Shown here in pieces: positions 53,620-63,074 of a stretch of 64,000 nt of DNA. The translations under genes and the position numbers were made by a program. A model generated the notes under the pieces. The model ran no database searches. It was not told where the DNA came from and saw only the letters and a program-made list of their open reading frames with translations. Position 1 is the stretch's first letter; each line of letters begins with the position of its first letter. Source of the DNA: CAWAXW01 sp963786155 (GTDB lineage: Bacteria; Actinomycetota; CADDZG01; WHSQ01); contig CAWAXW010000006.1 of NCBI GenBank assembly GCA_963786155.1, forward strand, positions 3,038,001-3,102,000, in the 5' to 3' direction.

Positions 53620-54648
53620 ATGCGAGTGGTTCTGGTTGGAGCGACCGGTGCCGTCGGGATCGAGATGCTTTCGATCCTGGAGGAGCGGGATTTCCCGCTC
53701 GACGAGCTGATCCCCGTGGCCTCGGCTCGCTCCGCGGGGCGCAAGCTGCCATTCCGGGGAGCCAACGTCGAGGTCGTCGCGCTCGCCCCCGAGGTTTTCG
53801 ATGGAGCCGACCTGGCGATCTTCGATGTGCCCGACGAGCTGTCGCACGAGTGGGCTCCGGTCGCTGCCGCTGCCGGCGCGATCGCTGTGGACAACTCCGC
53901 GGCCTGGCGCATGGATCCAGAGGTCCCTCTCGTCGTGCCGGAGATCAATCCCCAGGAGGTCCATCGCCGCCCGAAGGGGATCATCGCCAGCCCCAACTGC
54001 ACGACCCTGGCGATGGTCGTGCCGATCGCGGCGCTTCACGCACGCGTCGCCGTCGAACGGATGATCATCGCGTCGTATCAATCTGTCTCCGGCAGCGGAA
54101 AGGTCGGGGTCGACGATCTCTGGGATCAGACCGTGGCCGCAGCACAAGCCAAAGAGCAGACCTACTCGGGGCTCGCACGCGATGTCCTCGAGCCGGGTAA
54201 GGCCTTCAGCCATCCGATCGCGCTGAACATCATCCCCCAATGCGGCTCGGTGAAAGAGGACGGATACACGAGCGAAGAGCTGAAGCTCTGCTACGAGACG
54301 CGCAAGATCATGGGCCTGCCCAATCTGCAAGTAACGGCAACGTGCGTACGAGTACCGGTGGTCGCCGGTCATGGCGTAGCGGTGCACGCCGAGTTCACCC
54401 AAGCTGTAACGCCCGAATGGGCGCGCGGCGTTCTGGCGGAAGCCCCGGGAGTAGAGGTGCGCGACGACCCCACCGCAGGCGAGTTCCCCACGCCGCTAGA
54501 AGCCGCGGGCCGCGACCCGTGCTACGTGGGCCGCATCCGCCAAGATCTCTTCAACAAGAAGGCCTTGGAGATGTTCTGCGTCGCCGACAACCTCCGCAAG
54601 GGCGCCGCCCTCAACACGGTCCAGGTAGCCGAACTACTCGTCGGCTAG
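53620..54648 (+). CDS. asd: Aspartate-semialdehyde dehydrogenase
   Basis: It reduces aspartyl phosphate made by LysC. The 342-residue protein has the NADP motif VGATGAVGIEML, the active-site Cys127 in SPNCTTLAM, the substrate motif SYQSVSGSGKVG and the late VPVVAGHGVAVHAEF. Length and motifs are those of the Gram-positive type. The start ATG lies two bases after the lysC stop. Confidence 0.95.
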   Translation: MRVVLVGATGAVGIEMLSILEERDFPLDELIPVASARSAGRKLPFRGANVEVVALAPEVFDGADLAIFDVPDELSHEWAPVAAAAGAIAVDNSAAWRMDPEVPLVVPEINPQEVHRRPKGIIASPNCTTLAMVVPIAALHARVAVERMIIASYQSVSGSGKVGVDDLWDQTVAAAQAKEQTYSGLARDVLEPGKAFSHPIALNIIPQCGSVKEDGYTSEELKLCYETRKIMGLPNLQVTATCVRVPVVAGHGVAVHAEFTQAVTPEWARGVLAEAPGVEVRDDPTAGEFPTPLEAAGRDPCYVGRIRQDLFNKKALEMFCVADNLRKGAALNTVQVAELLVG

Positions 54649-54662
54649 GCGAGCGATCTTGG

Positions 54663-54736
54663 TCGGGAAGGGGGGACTTGAACCCCCGGCCTCTGCGTCC
54701 CGAACGCAGCGCGCTACCAAACTGCGCCACTTCCCG
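54663..54736 (-). tRNA. tRNA-Pro(CGG)
   Basis: On the minus strand the acceptor CGGGAAG pairs with CTTCCCG, the anticodon loop TTCGGGA reads CGG, and the T arm GGGGG-TTCAAGT-CCCCC is perfect. A CCA follows directly (54660-54662), unlike the serine and arginine tRNAs in this window. Confidence 0.95.
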
Positions 54737-54778
54737 TTGGTGCTTCGCTAGCATCCCATACCTCGCGGGGACCCCTGG

Positions 54779-56436
54779 CTAGTTCTTGTCGCGATCCTTC
54801 TTCTTCTTGTCTTTCTTCGGTGGCGGGGGCGGAGGTGGTTCCGTCGTGAACTGCCACTGCACCCGGGGGCCGAGGTTGCCGAGCTCATCGCGCACGCCCG
54901 TTACGACGACGCGATACGTGACTCCCTTGCGCAGCTTGTGGCGAGGCTGGATGAGGACATTGCGCTGGTGATTCCGAATGACATTCGCGGATACGAAACT
55001 CGCCCTGTCTACCCTCACGATCCGGATCCGGGCCGGATCGATGCTTTCGAGGTCGACCAACTCGTCGAAGCCGACACTGATACGAGGTCGCTGTTCGATG
55101 TCCTCCGCGCCGGCGGGGGCGCGGTCCAGACGACGTCGGGGCCCTGGGCGTCGGGCGTGGCAAGCCCATATCCCGATTCGGCCCCCTGAGCCCCCTGCTC
55201 GTCCACGGGCGCGATCGCGTATCTGTAAGTCAGGGCATGCGCGGTGTCCGCGTCCATGTAGGTCTGAGTCTGCGTGGTGCTCGCCGGGACGGTCGCGATT
55301 CTCCTGTATGCGCTGGTCCCGGTCGCTCGATATACGCGCCACTGGGTAGTCGCGGTGACGGTCTGCCACGTGAGCTCGACCGTGCCCTCGCTCCCCAGTG
55401 TGGTCTCGGGAGGGGCGGGCTGCTCCGGGCCCGCGATCACGAATCGCCCCCACACGAAGCGATGATCCGAGTACTTGCCGTGGGTGACGAAGTCCTCGTT
55501 CTCCTGGCCGGCTTCGCTGCCCGCCCAACCAGGATGGTCCGTATGAGCGTCGGCGATGGTCGCGTTGAACGAGAAGAGATAGTCGATGCGACTCCTGCGC
55601 GGCCGCATCACGCCGTCGCAATTCCTGACCGCGGTCCTCCATTCGTGCGTCCATTCGTCCGCCATCGAGCGCCCCGAGTGCGTCGACCGGATCACGTCGG
55701 TGTACGCATGTCCTTCGGCCGGTTGCGTCATCGCGAGCCACCACGGCTGCGGTTCGGTCGCTTCCTCGGGGTCACATTCCCTCAGCGTCGCTACCGAGCG
55801 CTTGTTGAAATCTCCACCGATTATCACGGCGGAGGTCTCGCCGGCCAGTTGGGCGCGCATCTCCTCCACGTTCTTCAAGAGACAGTCGGCTCGCTTGTAG
55901 TTCTTGTTGAAGTGGATACCGGCGACGACGAAGGGAGTGCCGGTCGCCAGTTCCGTGAAGCGTACGAACTGGTACTGCCTGAGCTCGCGGCCCTCGTTAC
56001 CGTCGAGGCAAGGATCCACCCACACGACCGAGTCCCCCACGGGCGCGACCGTATTGGCGTTGTAGAGGAACTTCGCCCGCGGTTCCACCGAGCCACCGAC
56101 TTGGAAGTCGGCGTCGTGTCGCTGATTCAAGAGCTTCTGAAGGATCTCGATGTTCGAGAAAGTCATCTCTTGCAGAGTGATCACATCGGCCGTTTGCGCG
56201 GCCCCCGACCAGCCTCCGTCGAACGCGGGGGGACGCCGGCGCAGAGCGCGCGTCAGGTTGAACAACATGTTGAAGCGCCGAACGTCAAGCACTTTTGCCT
56301 GTTCGCCGTTCACCGTCACGATGGTCACCTGGCCGGGAGGTGCTGCCCGCTCCGGCGGCGGCGGCGACCCGCCGGCGATCGGAGCCGCCAGCGTCAGCAA
56401 CATGACGGCGAGCGCGACAGATATGGCTCGTCTCAT
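54779..56436 (-). CDS. Secreted endonuclease/exonuclease/phosphatase-like protein with beta domains (one frame break)
   Basis: The ATG at 56436 starts a signal peptide (cleavage near IAGGS). An EEP-fold domain follows (about 35-330): VNGEQAKVL, ITLQEM, VVAGIHFNKN, VIIGGDFNKR, RSRIDYLFSF and the final HGKYSDHRFVWGRF carry the metal and catalytic residues. A fibronectin type III-like domain (VELTWQTVTATTQWRVYRA) comes next. Near 55115 the frame shifts into a bacterial Ig-like domain (ISVGFDELVDLESID) and a Pro/Lys tail ending at 54779. Nuclease, phosphodiesterase or sphingomyelinase activity are all possible. Confidence 0.8.
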
Positions 56437-56453
56437 GTAGCCACGACGATAGT

Positions 56454-57320
56454 TCACGATTCTGGGTGGAGTCGGAGGAGGGTCGCTTCGGGCCGGCAGT
56501 TGAACCTTATCGGCGCGAACCGGCCCGTTCCGAGACCGGGGCTCACGTGCAACCAGGTGGAGCCGATCCGATGAAGCCCGCCCGCCAGCGCCGTCGGCAG
56601 AGCGCAGTTCGTGACCAGGGCCCCGATGCCCGGGGCCCTCACCTGACCCGCGTGCGTATGTCCTGCGAAAACCATGTCGTATCCGTTCAACGCCCATTCC
56701 GTCACGATGTTCGGCGCGTGCACGAGAGCGAGCGCGAGAGCGTCGCCCGGCGCTCGATGGATGTGGTCGGTGCGGTGACGGTTGAGATACGGGTCGTCCA
56801 CGCCCGTCAGCCGGATGGGGCCGTACGGGGACTCGATCGTCCGGGTCGTGTTGGTCAGGCCGATCCACCCCTTGCCGGCGAGGCCCTCTTCGAGCCGCTG
56901 AGTATCGAGGGGCCGGGCCCTTTCCCGCCTGCGGGGGCTGAAGTACTTGAGGTAGCCGCCGAACTGGGAGACGTACCGGTCGTGCGAGCCGAAGACGTAG
57001 AAACGGCCCAGCCTCGCCTCTAGCGGCGCCACCGCCTCCACGAAGGCGTCGATCCCCGGTTCCCCCTCCACGAAGTCTCCCGTCGCCACGACCAGGTCCG
57101 GGAGCCGGCCCAGGCGCTCTGGCAGGGACCCCAGGAACGAGGCGAGCGCCTTGTCCCCGCCCGACATGTGCGTGTCCGAGATGTGGAGCACGTCGAGCCC
57201 GAATGAAGCCCGCACGGGGGCGTCGAAGGTTCTCAGGCGGAATCGGAAGGGCTCGACGAGCGGGTAGGCGCCCACCCCCAGGGCGCCCGCCACGGCCGCA
57301 GCCCGGGTTATGCGAGGCAT
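56454..57320 (-). CDS. Metallophosphoesterase
   Basis: The 288-residue protein has the calcineurin-like motif set: LHISDTHM, VVATGDFVEG, FGSHDRY (Ser in place of Asn in the usual GNHD), ALVHAPNI and FAGHTHAGQVR. The N-terminus is an uncleaved or signal-like hydrophobic stretch, as in YkuE/YaeI-type enzymes that act at the membrane. The changed Asn may alter metal binding. It lies 18 bases upstream of the EEP gene on the same strand, so they may be co-transcribed. Confidence 0.85.
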   Translation of the reverse strand: MPRITRAAAVAGALGVGAYPLVEPFRFRLRTFDAPVRASFGLDVLHISDTHMSGGDKALASFLGSLPERLGRLPDLVVATGDFVEGEPGIDAFVEAVAPLEARLGRFYVFGSHDRYVSQFGGYLKYFSPRRRERARPLDTQRLEEGLAGKGWIGLTNTTRTIESPYGPIRLTGVDDPYLNRHRTDHIHRAPGDALALALVHAPNIVTEWALNGYDMVFAGHTHAGQVRAPGIGALVTNCALPTALAGGLHRIGSTWLHVSPGLGTGRFAPIRFNCRPEATLLRLHPES

Positions 57321-57340
57321 GGGTGCAGGATACTGACGCT

Positions 57341-58951
57341 GTGAGAATGAGCTTGCGCCTCAAGATCGCGGGAGGATTCGTCCTCCTGCTCCTGCTGATC
57401 GTCCTGTTGGGCTGGGTCACGTTCAGCCTGTTCGGCTCGACCCAGGAGGTCCAGCGCGAGGTCTTCGATCAGGCGGTACCCGCCCTTCAAGTGGTCGACG
57501 AGATCGTCCGCTCCTATACGGCCCAGTCGGCTTCGGTGAGCGGCTACCTCATCGTCGGGCGCCGGAGCGTTCTCGACTCATACAGGCGAGAGAAGACCAT
57601 CTCCGAACGAGCCGAACAGCGGGCCGAGCGATTATTCACGGATCCCGAGGAGCAGGAGGCGCTCGACCAACTGCGGATTGCCGGCCTCCGCTATCAGGAG
57701 TTGGTCGACGACGAGATCGTCCCCCTCGCCGAGGAGGGGAGCCGGTCGCTCGCCTTCAGCCTGCTCGTGCGGGACGGCGTCCCTCTCTTGACCGAGATCG
57801 AGACGTTGGGCTCGGTTCTCGCGGCGGACCAGGATCGAGCCATCATCGAGACCGAGGAGACTTCCAACCGAGCGGCCCGTCAGGCCCTCGTGATCCTCCT
57901 GATCGTGGTCGTCGGCGCGCTCGGAGTTGGCGCGGTGCTGGCAGTGTTGCTCCCACGCCGGCTGTCCGGCAACCTCTCGAAACTCGTGACGGCCGCGCGT
58001 GCGATCGAGCGCGGCGACCTCGACCAATCGATCGATATCCAATCGCACGACGAGATCGAAGAGCTGGCGGTCCGCTTCGTTGCGATGCAAGCCGGGCTGA
58101 AGCGCGCTCAACAACTGGCTGTGCAGGAACACGAGCTGGACATCGCCGCGGAGATCCAGAAGAGCCTCCTGCAACGCTCGATGCCCGACATCCCCGGCAT
58201 CGAGATCATCCCGATCCATCGGCAAGCGAATCTCGTCGGCGGAGATTGGTACGACGTCGACTCCAGTGGCGGGCAGGTGAGGCTCGCGGTCGGAGATGCC
58301 TCGGGTAAGGGGATCGGGGCCGCACTGATGGCCACCGTCGTCCTCTCCGTCCTCCGCGCGGAGCGGCGTTTCGGCTCCAATCCCAAGCGCATCATCGAGC
58401 GAGCGAACGAGACACTGCGCGAGGCCGCCGAATCCGAGTCGTTCACCACGATGATCTACGCCACGATCGATCCCCTGCGAGGCGACGTGAGCTGGCTGAA
58501 CATGGGGCACCCCGCACCCTTCGTCTTGCGCTCCCACATGAGCGACGAGGAGAAGCTGCGCGGCTACTACCTCGAGGGCCCCCGGAACCGGGTACTGGGT
58601 TGGTACGACGACCCGGGGCTCACCGAGACGGTGGCCCGCCTTCATCCCGGGGACCGCCTGGTCTTCTTCACCGACGGCTTCCTCGAGGCGAAATCGGCCG
58701 AGGGCGAGGTGTTCGGCGAGCATCGCCTGGCCGAAGCTCTTATACGCTCCTACAGCTTCCCGCTCGATTCGGTGGGGGGCGAGGTCGCCCGAGACGTCGA
58801 GGAGTTCGCGGCCGGTAAGCTGGACGACGATCTGACCATGCTGGTGGTCGAGTTCCAGGGCGCACCAGGCGGCACCACGGAGATCGCGGAAGATCGGGCA
58901 GAGATCCAAGAGCACCTGACAGGAGATGAGACGTGGCACAGCAGAAGGTAG
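57341..58951 (+). CDS. HAMP/SpoIIE-type serine phosphatase (RsbU-like)
   Basis: The 536-residue protein (start GTG 57341, ATG 57347 possible) has two membrane helices around a four-helix extracytoplasmic sensor (about 30-180). HAMP (about 205-255, ITxARAIERGDLDQSI-like) and a PP2C-like SpoIIE domain follow (GGDWYDV, VGDASGKGIGAALMA, FFTDGFLEA, DDLTMLVVEF) with the expected Asp residues. Such proteins dephosphorylate STAS antagonists to free anti-sigma factors. The STAS gene overlaps its end by 19 bases. Confidence 0.9.
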   Translation: MRMSLRLKIAGGFVLLLLLIVLLGWVTFSLFGSTQEVQREVFDQAVPALQVVDEIVRSYTAQSASVSGYLIVGRRSVLDSYRREKTISERAEQRAERLFTDPEEQEALDQLRIAGLRYQELVDDEIVPLAEEGSRSLAFSLLVRDGVPLLTEIETLGSVLAADQDRAIIETEETSNRAARQALVILLIVVVGALGVGAVLAVLLPRRLSGNLSKLVTAARAIERGDLDQSIDIQSHDEIEELAVRFVAMQAGLKRAQQLAVQEHELDIAAEIQKSLLQRSMPDIPGIEIIPIHRQANLVGGDWYDVDSSGGQVRLAVGDASGKGIGAALMATVVLSVLRAERRFGSNPKRIIERANETLREAAESESFTTMIYATIDPLRGDVSWLNMGHPAPFVLRSHMSDEEKLRGYYLEGPRNRVLGWYDDPGLTETVARLHPGDRLVFFTDGFLEAKSAEGEVFGEHRLAEALIRSYSFPLDSVGGEVARDVEEFAAGKLDDDLTMLVVEFQGAPGGTTEIAEDRAEIQEHLTGDETWHSRR

Positions 58952-59286
58952 ACATCGAGATCACGGACGCCGGCGAATACCGGGTCCTGAAGCCGACCGG
59001 CGACCTCGATGTGTACACGGTCGGCTCTCTGCGTGACGCCCTGGGCCGGATGATCGAGGATGGCACCCCGCGCGTCGTCGTCGACCTCGATGCCGTGCCG
59101 TTCATGGACTCGTCGGGCCTCGGCGCCCTGATGGGTGGCGTCCGGCGTCTGCGTGAAGCCGGCGGCGACCTGGCCATCTCCTGCACGCGCGAGCAACACC
59201 TGAAGCTGTTCACGATCACGGGCTTCGGCGAAGGCGTTTCCATAGCCCCCACCGTGGACGAAGCCGCTACCGGCTTCCGCTCCTAG
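58933..59286 (+). CDS. STAS domain anti-sigma factor antagonist
   Basis: The 117-residue single-domain protein has VVVDLDAVPFMDSSGLGALMGGVRRL, with the phosphorylatable Ser at DSSGLG (Ser60/Ser61). It starts at a GTG within the SpoIIE-type phosphatase gene, which is its likely partner. The kinase/anti-sigma factor and the sigma factor are not in the window. Confidence 0.92.
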   Translation: MAQQKVDIEITDAGEYRVLKPTGDLDVYTVGSLRDALGRMIEDGTPRVVVDLDAVPFMDSSGLGALMGGVRRLREAGGDLAISCTREQHLKLFTITGFGEGVSIAPTVDEAATGFRS

Positions 59287-59299
59287 CTAGGCGGAGCGC

Positions 59300-60102
59300 T
59301 TAGGCCGAGACCCTAAGGATCCAGCCGCCGATCGCGCCCAGCAACCCGGTCAGCACGAGCGCGAACAGCACGGCCTGCGCGTCGGCGGGAACCGGAGGGG
59401 CTGCGGGAGCGGACGCCAGCTCGGTGTCGGGGTTGTCGACTCCAACCGGCACGTCGTCGGCATCCTTGTGCGAGCCGTTCTTGTGGTTCTCGTGCTTTCC
59501 TGAAGCGTCGGAGTCGTCGTGGTCCGTGTGTGACGAACCGGCCGAGTGCGTCGAGGCATCGTGCGTCTCGGAGTCGTGGTCTGTCTCGTGACTGGCCATG
59601 TCGTTGTGGTCGTCGTGACCACCGCTGTGGTTGCCCTTGTGCCCACCTTCGTGCTCGGAATGATCGCCCTCGTCATGGTCCTTACCTCCACCGTGGTGGT
59701 GGTCTCCTTCCGAGCCGTCGCAGGCCGGGCCCCCGTGGACCTTGAACTTGAAGTCGTCCTCGGTTGAGCCGGTGACCGAGGCGATCCCGTGGGCAACGAA
59801 GCTCACCTCATAGGTCCCGGAGACCGGATCGCCGATCCCACCGACATCTCCATCCCAAGCACCTCGACCTCGCCGTCGTCGATCCGGCGGCCGCAATCGT
59901 CCGTCACGGTCAGCTCGGAAGAGGGATCGAGCGGCTCCGAGAAGGTCACGGACACTCGCTCCGGGGGTTTGTGGGCAGTGGAGCCGGCGGCGGGCTCCGA
60001 GGACTCGTAGGTGGGCGCGGCCGAGGCGGGCGCGGCGAGGAAGAGCACGCCCAGCGTTGCGGCGCAGGCGGCGGCCATCAGTCGGCCCATGACCCTGCTC
60101 AT
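59300..60102 (-). CDS. CopC-like secreted protein with His-rich linker and C-terminal helix (one frame break)
   Basis: The ATG at 60102 starts a signal peptide. The mature N-terminal domain has the CopC/YobA pattern (SSEPAAGSTAHKPPERVSVTFSEPLD, VTDDCGRRI). At about 59845 the frame breaks; the other frame continues GTYEVSFVAHGIASVTGST..DFKFKV. About 85 residues containing roughly 20 His with Asp and Gly follow, then a C-terminal membrane helix (VLFALVLTGLLGAIGGWIL). CopC proteins bind copper outside the membrane. The His of the canonical mature N-terminus is replaced (APTYES), so the His-rich stretch may be the main metal site. Confidence 0.75.
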
Positions 60103-60288
60103 ACCTCCAAGATTAGGCACAGACCCACCTCTACCTGCACCGTTGGAAGTATCTGGCCCATTCTGACTATGGGCGCGGGTGGCTAAGAGGGATGGGCGCG
60201 AAAACGGTACTAATGGGCTATCGGAATCCGGAGGGCCCGTCACTAGTCTTTGGCGCAGCCGGTAAGCAATCAGTTGAGGGAGATAAGC

Positions 60289-60573
60289 GTGGCAGTAGCG
60301 CTCAACGACATGATCGACCTGACCGACCAGGACTGGCGCGCTCATGCCGAATGCTCGGGGAGCGATCCAGACCTGTGGTTCGCCCCCGGGGCGATCGAGC
60401 ACAAGCTCGCCAAACGGGTCTGCCGGGTCTGCCCGGTGCGCCGGGAATGCCTGAACTATGCGATGGAGGCCCCCGTCGACCACGGCATCTGGGGGGGTCT
60501 GACAGAACGAGAGCGTCGCCGCTACCGCCGCAAAGCCGGCGGAGGCGACTGGCGCCTCCTCGTCGTTTCGTAG
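60289..60573 (+). CDS. WhiB-family iron-sulfur transcription factor
   Basis: The 94-residue protein has the four cluster Cys (22, 45, 48, 54) in CSGSDPDLWF and CRVCPVRREC, the GIWGGLTERERRR turn and a basic C-terminus. WhiB proteins are confined to actinobacteria and their phages. The GTG start follows GAGGGAGA. Two ArsA/Get3 genes lie 1.4 kb away, as next to WhiB4 in mycobacteria, so a WhiB4-like redox role is possible. Confidence 0.92.
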   Translation: MAVALNDMIDLTDQDWRAHAECSGSDPDLWFAPGAIEHKLAKRVCRVCPVRRECLNYAMEAPVDHGIWGGLTERERRRYRRKAGGGDWRLLVVS

Positions 60574-60578
60574 GCGGG

Positions 60579-61456
60579 CTACTTCTGGAGGGTTAGCTCC
60601 AGGATCAGGCATTCGTCGCGCCAGCGGCGCGCGGTGTCCTCGGGTAGGCCGGGGATGTTGAGTCTCTTCTCGGCGATCTTGTCGGCGAGCTCGTCCCAGC
60701 GAGGGTCGTCCCCGTTGATGACGGAGACCGCGGCGGGCAGCTCCGCGACCGACGCGTTCTTGCCCTTCCACCTCAGGATGACTTCGGCCGTCCGCATGTT
60801 CGCGGCCCCCGGGATGTGCTGCTGACGTTCGCCCGACAAGACGTACATGCGCTCGACCTTCTGGTCGTAGACGTACCAGACCGGCATGGTCTGGAGCCCT
60901 TCGGGCGTGCGCCAGCGGAGCCAGCAGATCGTGGACTTCTTCAACGACTCGTTGACGGCCGCCCCCGTCGCTTCGGTCGAGGCGAGGGTCTGGCGGTACT
61001 CGGGCCACTCGACGTCGTCCGCGACCAGGTAGGTGACGTCGGCCCAGGTCTTGTCGGTTGCGGTCAGCACGTACCAGCTCGAGATATTGAAGAAGTTGCG
61101 AAGGGCTTCGACGGGCGTGGCGTAGTCGCCGTAGTGCTCGAGTTGGATCTCACCGTCATCGCGCTCGGTGAAGCAGAAGACCCAGTTACGAGAGGTATTT
61201 GAGAGATACGCCTCACCCCAATGGACCCGCGGCTCGGCGACCTCGAGATGCAGACCGATCGACCGCCCGGGAACGGCCACAGGAATGGGGTCCAGTACAC
61301 TTGTACGGTCCGGTTCACGTCCTGCTCGACCTCGACCCGCAAGATCGCCGAGGACCCGTTCGCCTCCCCGGACCGGATGCCTAAGCGGCCGATCGCGCGC
61401 GCGACGTCTTCGAGGACCGCCTCGTAGCCGCTGGACGAAGACTCGGCTATGGCCAT
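60579..61456 (-). CDS. Unrecognised cytoplasmic protein (one frame break)
   Basis: The ATG at 61456 overlaps the sdhC-like stop. The first frame (MAIAESSSSGYEAVLEDVAR, VEQDVNRTVQVYWTP) passes at about 61290 into a second (GLHLEVAEPRVHWGEAYLSN) that runs to the stop at 60579, about 292 codons in all. The last 130 residues (WLRWRTPEGLQTMPVWYVYD, MYVLSGERQQHIPGAANM) are reminiscent of FMN/F420 split-barrel folds, but I am not confident. No signal peptide or membrane helix. Confidence 0.5.
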
Positions 61457-61939
61457 CAGGCGAAGGGTGAGGTCTCGTAGGCGCTGCGCAGCATGAAGAA
61501 GGCCGCGGGGGCGAAGGCAACGACGAACAGGGCGAGCTCGGCGTACGCGAACCCCTTCTGCCTCAGCGCAAGGTTCGGCCAGAAATCGAACGTGATTATG
61601 CGGAGGCCGTTGAGCGCGTGGATAGATGGTCGCGCCCACCAGCAGCACCTCGAACGGCTTGAACCACCACTGCTTGTAGAGCGAGATGGTCTCGTTGTAG
61701 AGCTCGGGCCCGAAGCCCACCGCGAACGTGTCCACGATGTGGCCGAGCAGGAAAGCCATCACGCCCAGGCCGGTGATGCGGTGCGCGACCCACGACCACT
61801 GCCCGAGCCCACCCTTGTAGATCGATCCCTTCTTGCTGGGTCGGATCCGCAGGAGGTCGACCATGAGATAGAGCGCGAAGAGCCCGGCCCCCACGGTGAG
61901 CACGAAAACGAACCCTTCGATCATCTTGGCGGCGAGCAC
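61456..61939 (-). CDS. sdhC: Succinate dehydrogenase cytochrome b subunit-like protein (one frame break)
   Basis: The protein has three membrane helices and the SdhC landmarks: SWVAHRITGLGVMAFLLGHIVD with candidate haem-ligand His residues, and, after a break near 61615, the conserved HALNGLRIITFDFWP. The start is the GTG at 61939. With one base corrected the length is about 161 residues, which fits. sdhD, sdhA and sdhB do not follow; the neighbours are an ArsA-like gene and an unrecognised gene. The Sdh assignment rests on the helices and the HALNG motif. Confidence 0.72.
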
Positions 61940-61948
61940 GACTGAATC

Positions 61949-63069
61949 CTACCGCGAACATCTGCTCGGCCACCGCGTGCAGGCCGGGGAAGTCCACGGC
62001 CTCTCGCTCCAGGTAGGGGACTCGCACCCATTGTGGCGGGGGACCTTGCGCGCTAGTCCTTCGAGGTTCTCTTCCTCTAGCCGGACGATGCGGAGGAAGG
62101 CCTCCTCGTTCTCGAGGAGCTTCGCCAGGAGGCGTGCGGTGCTGCCCCCTGCTCGAGCTTGGCGAGCTGGCGCGGGTTCGTGTCGATGTCGTACTGGTAC
62201 TGCGGATGCACCCGGTTCACGACCAGGGCCCCGAAGGGGAGCCCGGACTCGTTCAGCCGGGCCGCGAAGAACATCGCTTCCTCGACGGACTCCTCGTTCG
62301 GCGAGGTCACAACGACGAACGAAGTGACGTTGGACTTCAGGAGCGCGGCGACGTCGCGCGCTCGCTGCTTGAACCCGTCGTACATGCCTTCGAGGTTCCC
62401 GAAGAACTCGGCGGTGTCCTCGAGGACCTCGGCCCCGACGACTCTCTTGACGAGCCGCAGGAAGGTCCCGGCCGCGACGTTGGCCATCTTGAACAGACCT
62501 CCTCCCGCTTTCATGGAAGGGAGGAGGAACCATCTCAAGACCCGGCTCTCGAAGAAGTCGGTCATCCGTCGCGGCGCGTCGAGGAAGTCGAGTGCGTTGC
62601 GCGTCGGCGGCGTGTCGATGACGATCAGGTCGTATCCGCCTTCGGCGTGGAGCTCGTAGAGCTTCTCCATCGCCATGTACTCCTGGGTCCCCGACAGGCG
62701 TCCCCGAGATGTTGCGATAGAAGCGGTTGGCGATGATCCGTCTCGGCTTGCTCGGGCGTCGGCGCGTAGCGGTGCACGACCTCGTCGAACGTGGACTTGG
62801 TGTCGAGCATCATGGCGTAGAGCTCACCCGTCGGCTTCGAGACCGGCCGCCGAGAACTTCGCACGTTGACCTTCGTCGGGCTCGTTCGACAGCTCCTTGA
62901 GCCCGAGCGACGAGGCGAGCCGCTTGGCCGGGTCGATCGTGAGGACCGCGGCCTTCTTTCCCTCCAGCGCCGCCTGCGAGCCCGATCGCGGCCGCGGTCG
63001 TCGTCTTTCCGACACCACCCGCGCCCGCGCACACGATGATCTCCTTGCTGCGCCAGCGAGCTCCGACAT
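61949..63069 (-). CDS. ArsA/Get3-family ATPase (several frame breaks)
   Basis: The ATG at 63069 begins MSELA; one missing base at about 63055 joins it to the deviant Walker A (KEIIVCAGAGGVGKTTTAAA). The conserved AAVLTIDPAKRLA, YDLIVIDTPPTRNALDFLDAP, FVVVTSPNEESVEEA and LPFGALVVNRVHP follow over at least four frame changes (near 62960, 62860, 62700 and 62130). The end is set at the TAG 61949, just before the sdhC-like start, and is uncertain. Actinobacterial pairs of such ATPases (for example Rv3679-Rv3680) are cytosolic; their cargo is debated. Confidence 0.75.
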
Positions 63070-63074
63070 CGGGT

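Noticed and set aside
57632..58939. 435-residue minus-strand open frame opposite the SpoIIE-type phosphatase
   Set aside because: It is the shadow of a gene with complete SpoIIE and HAMP motifs.
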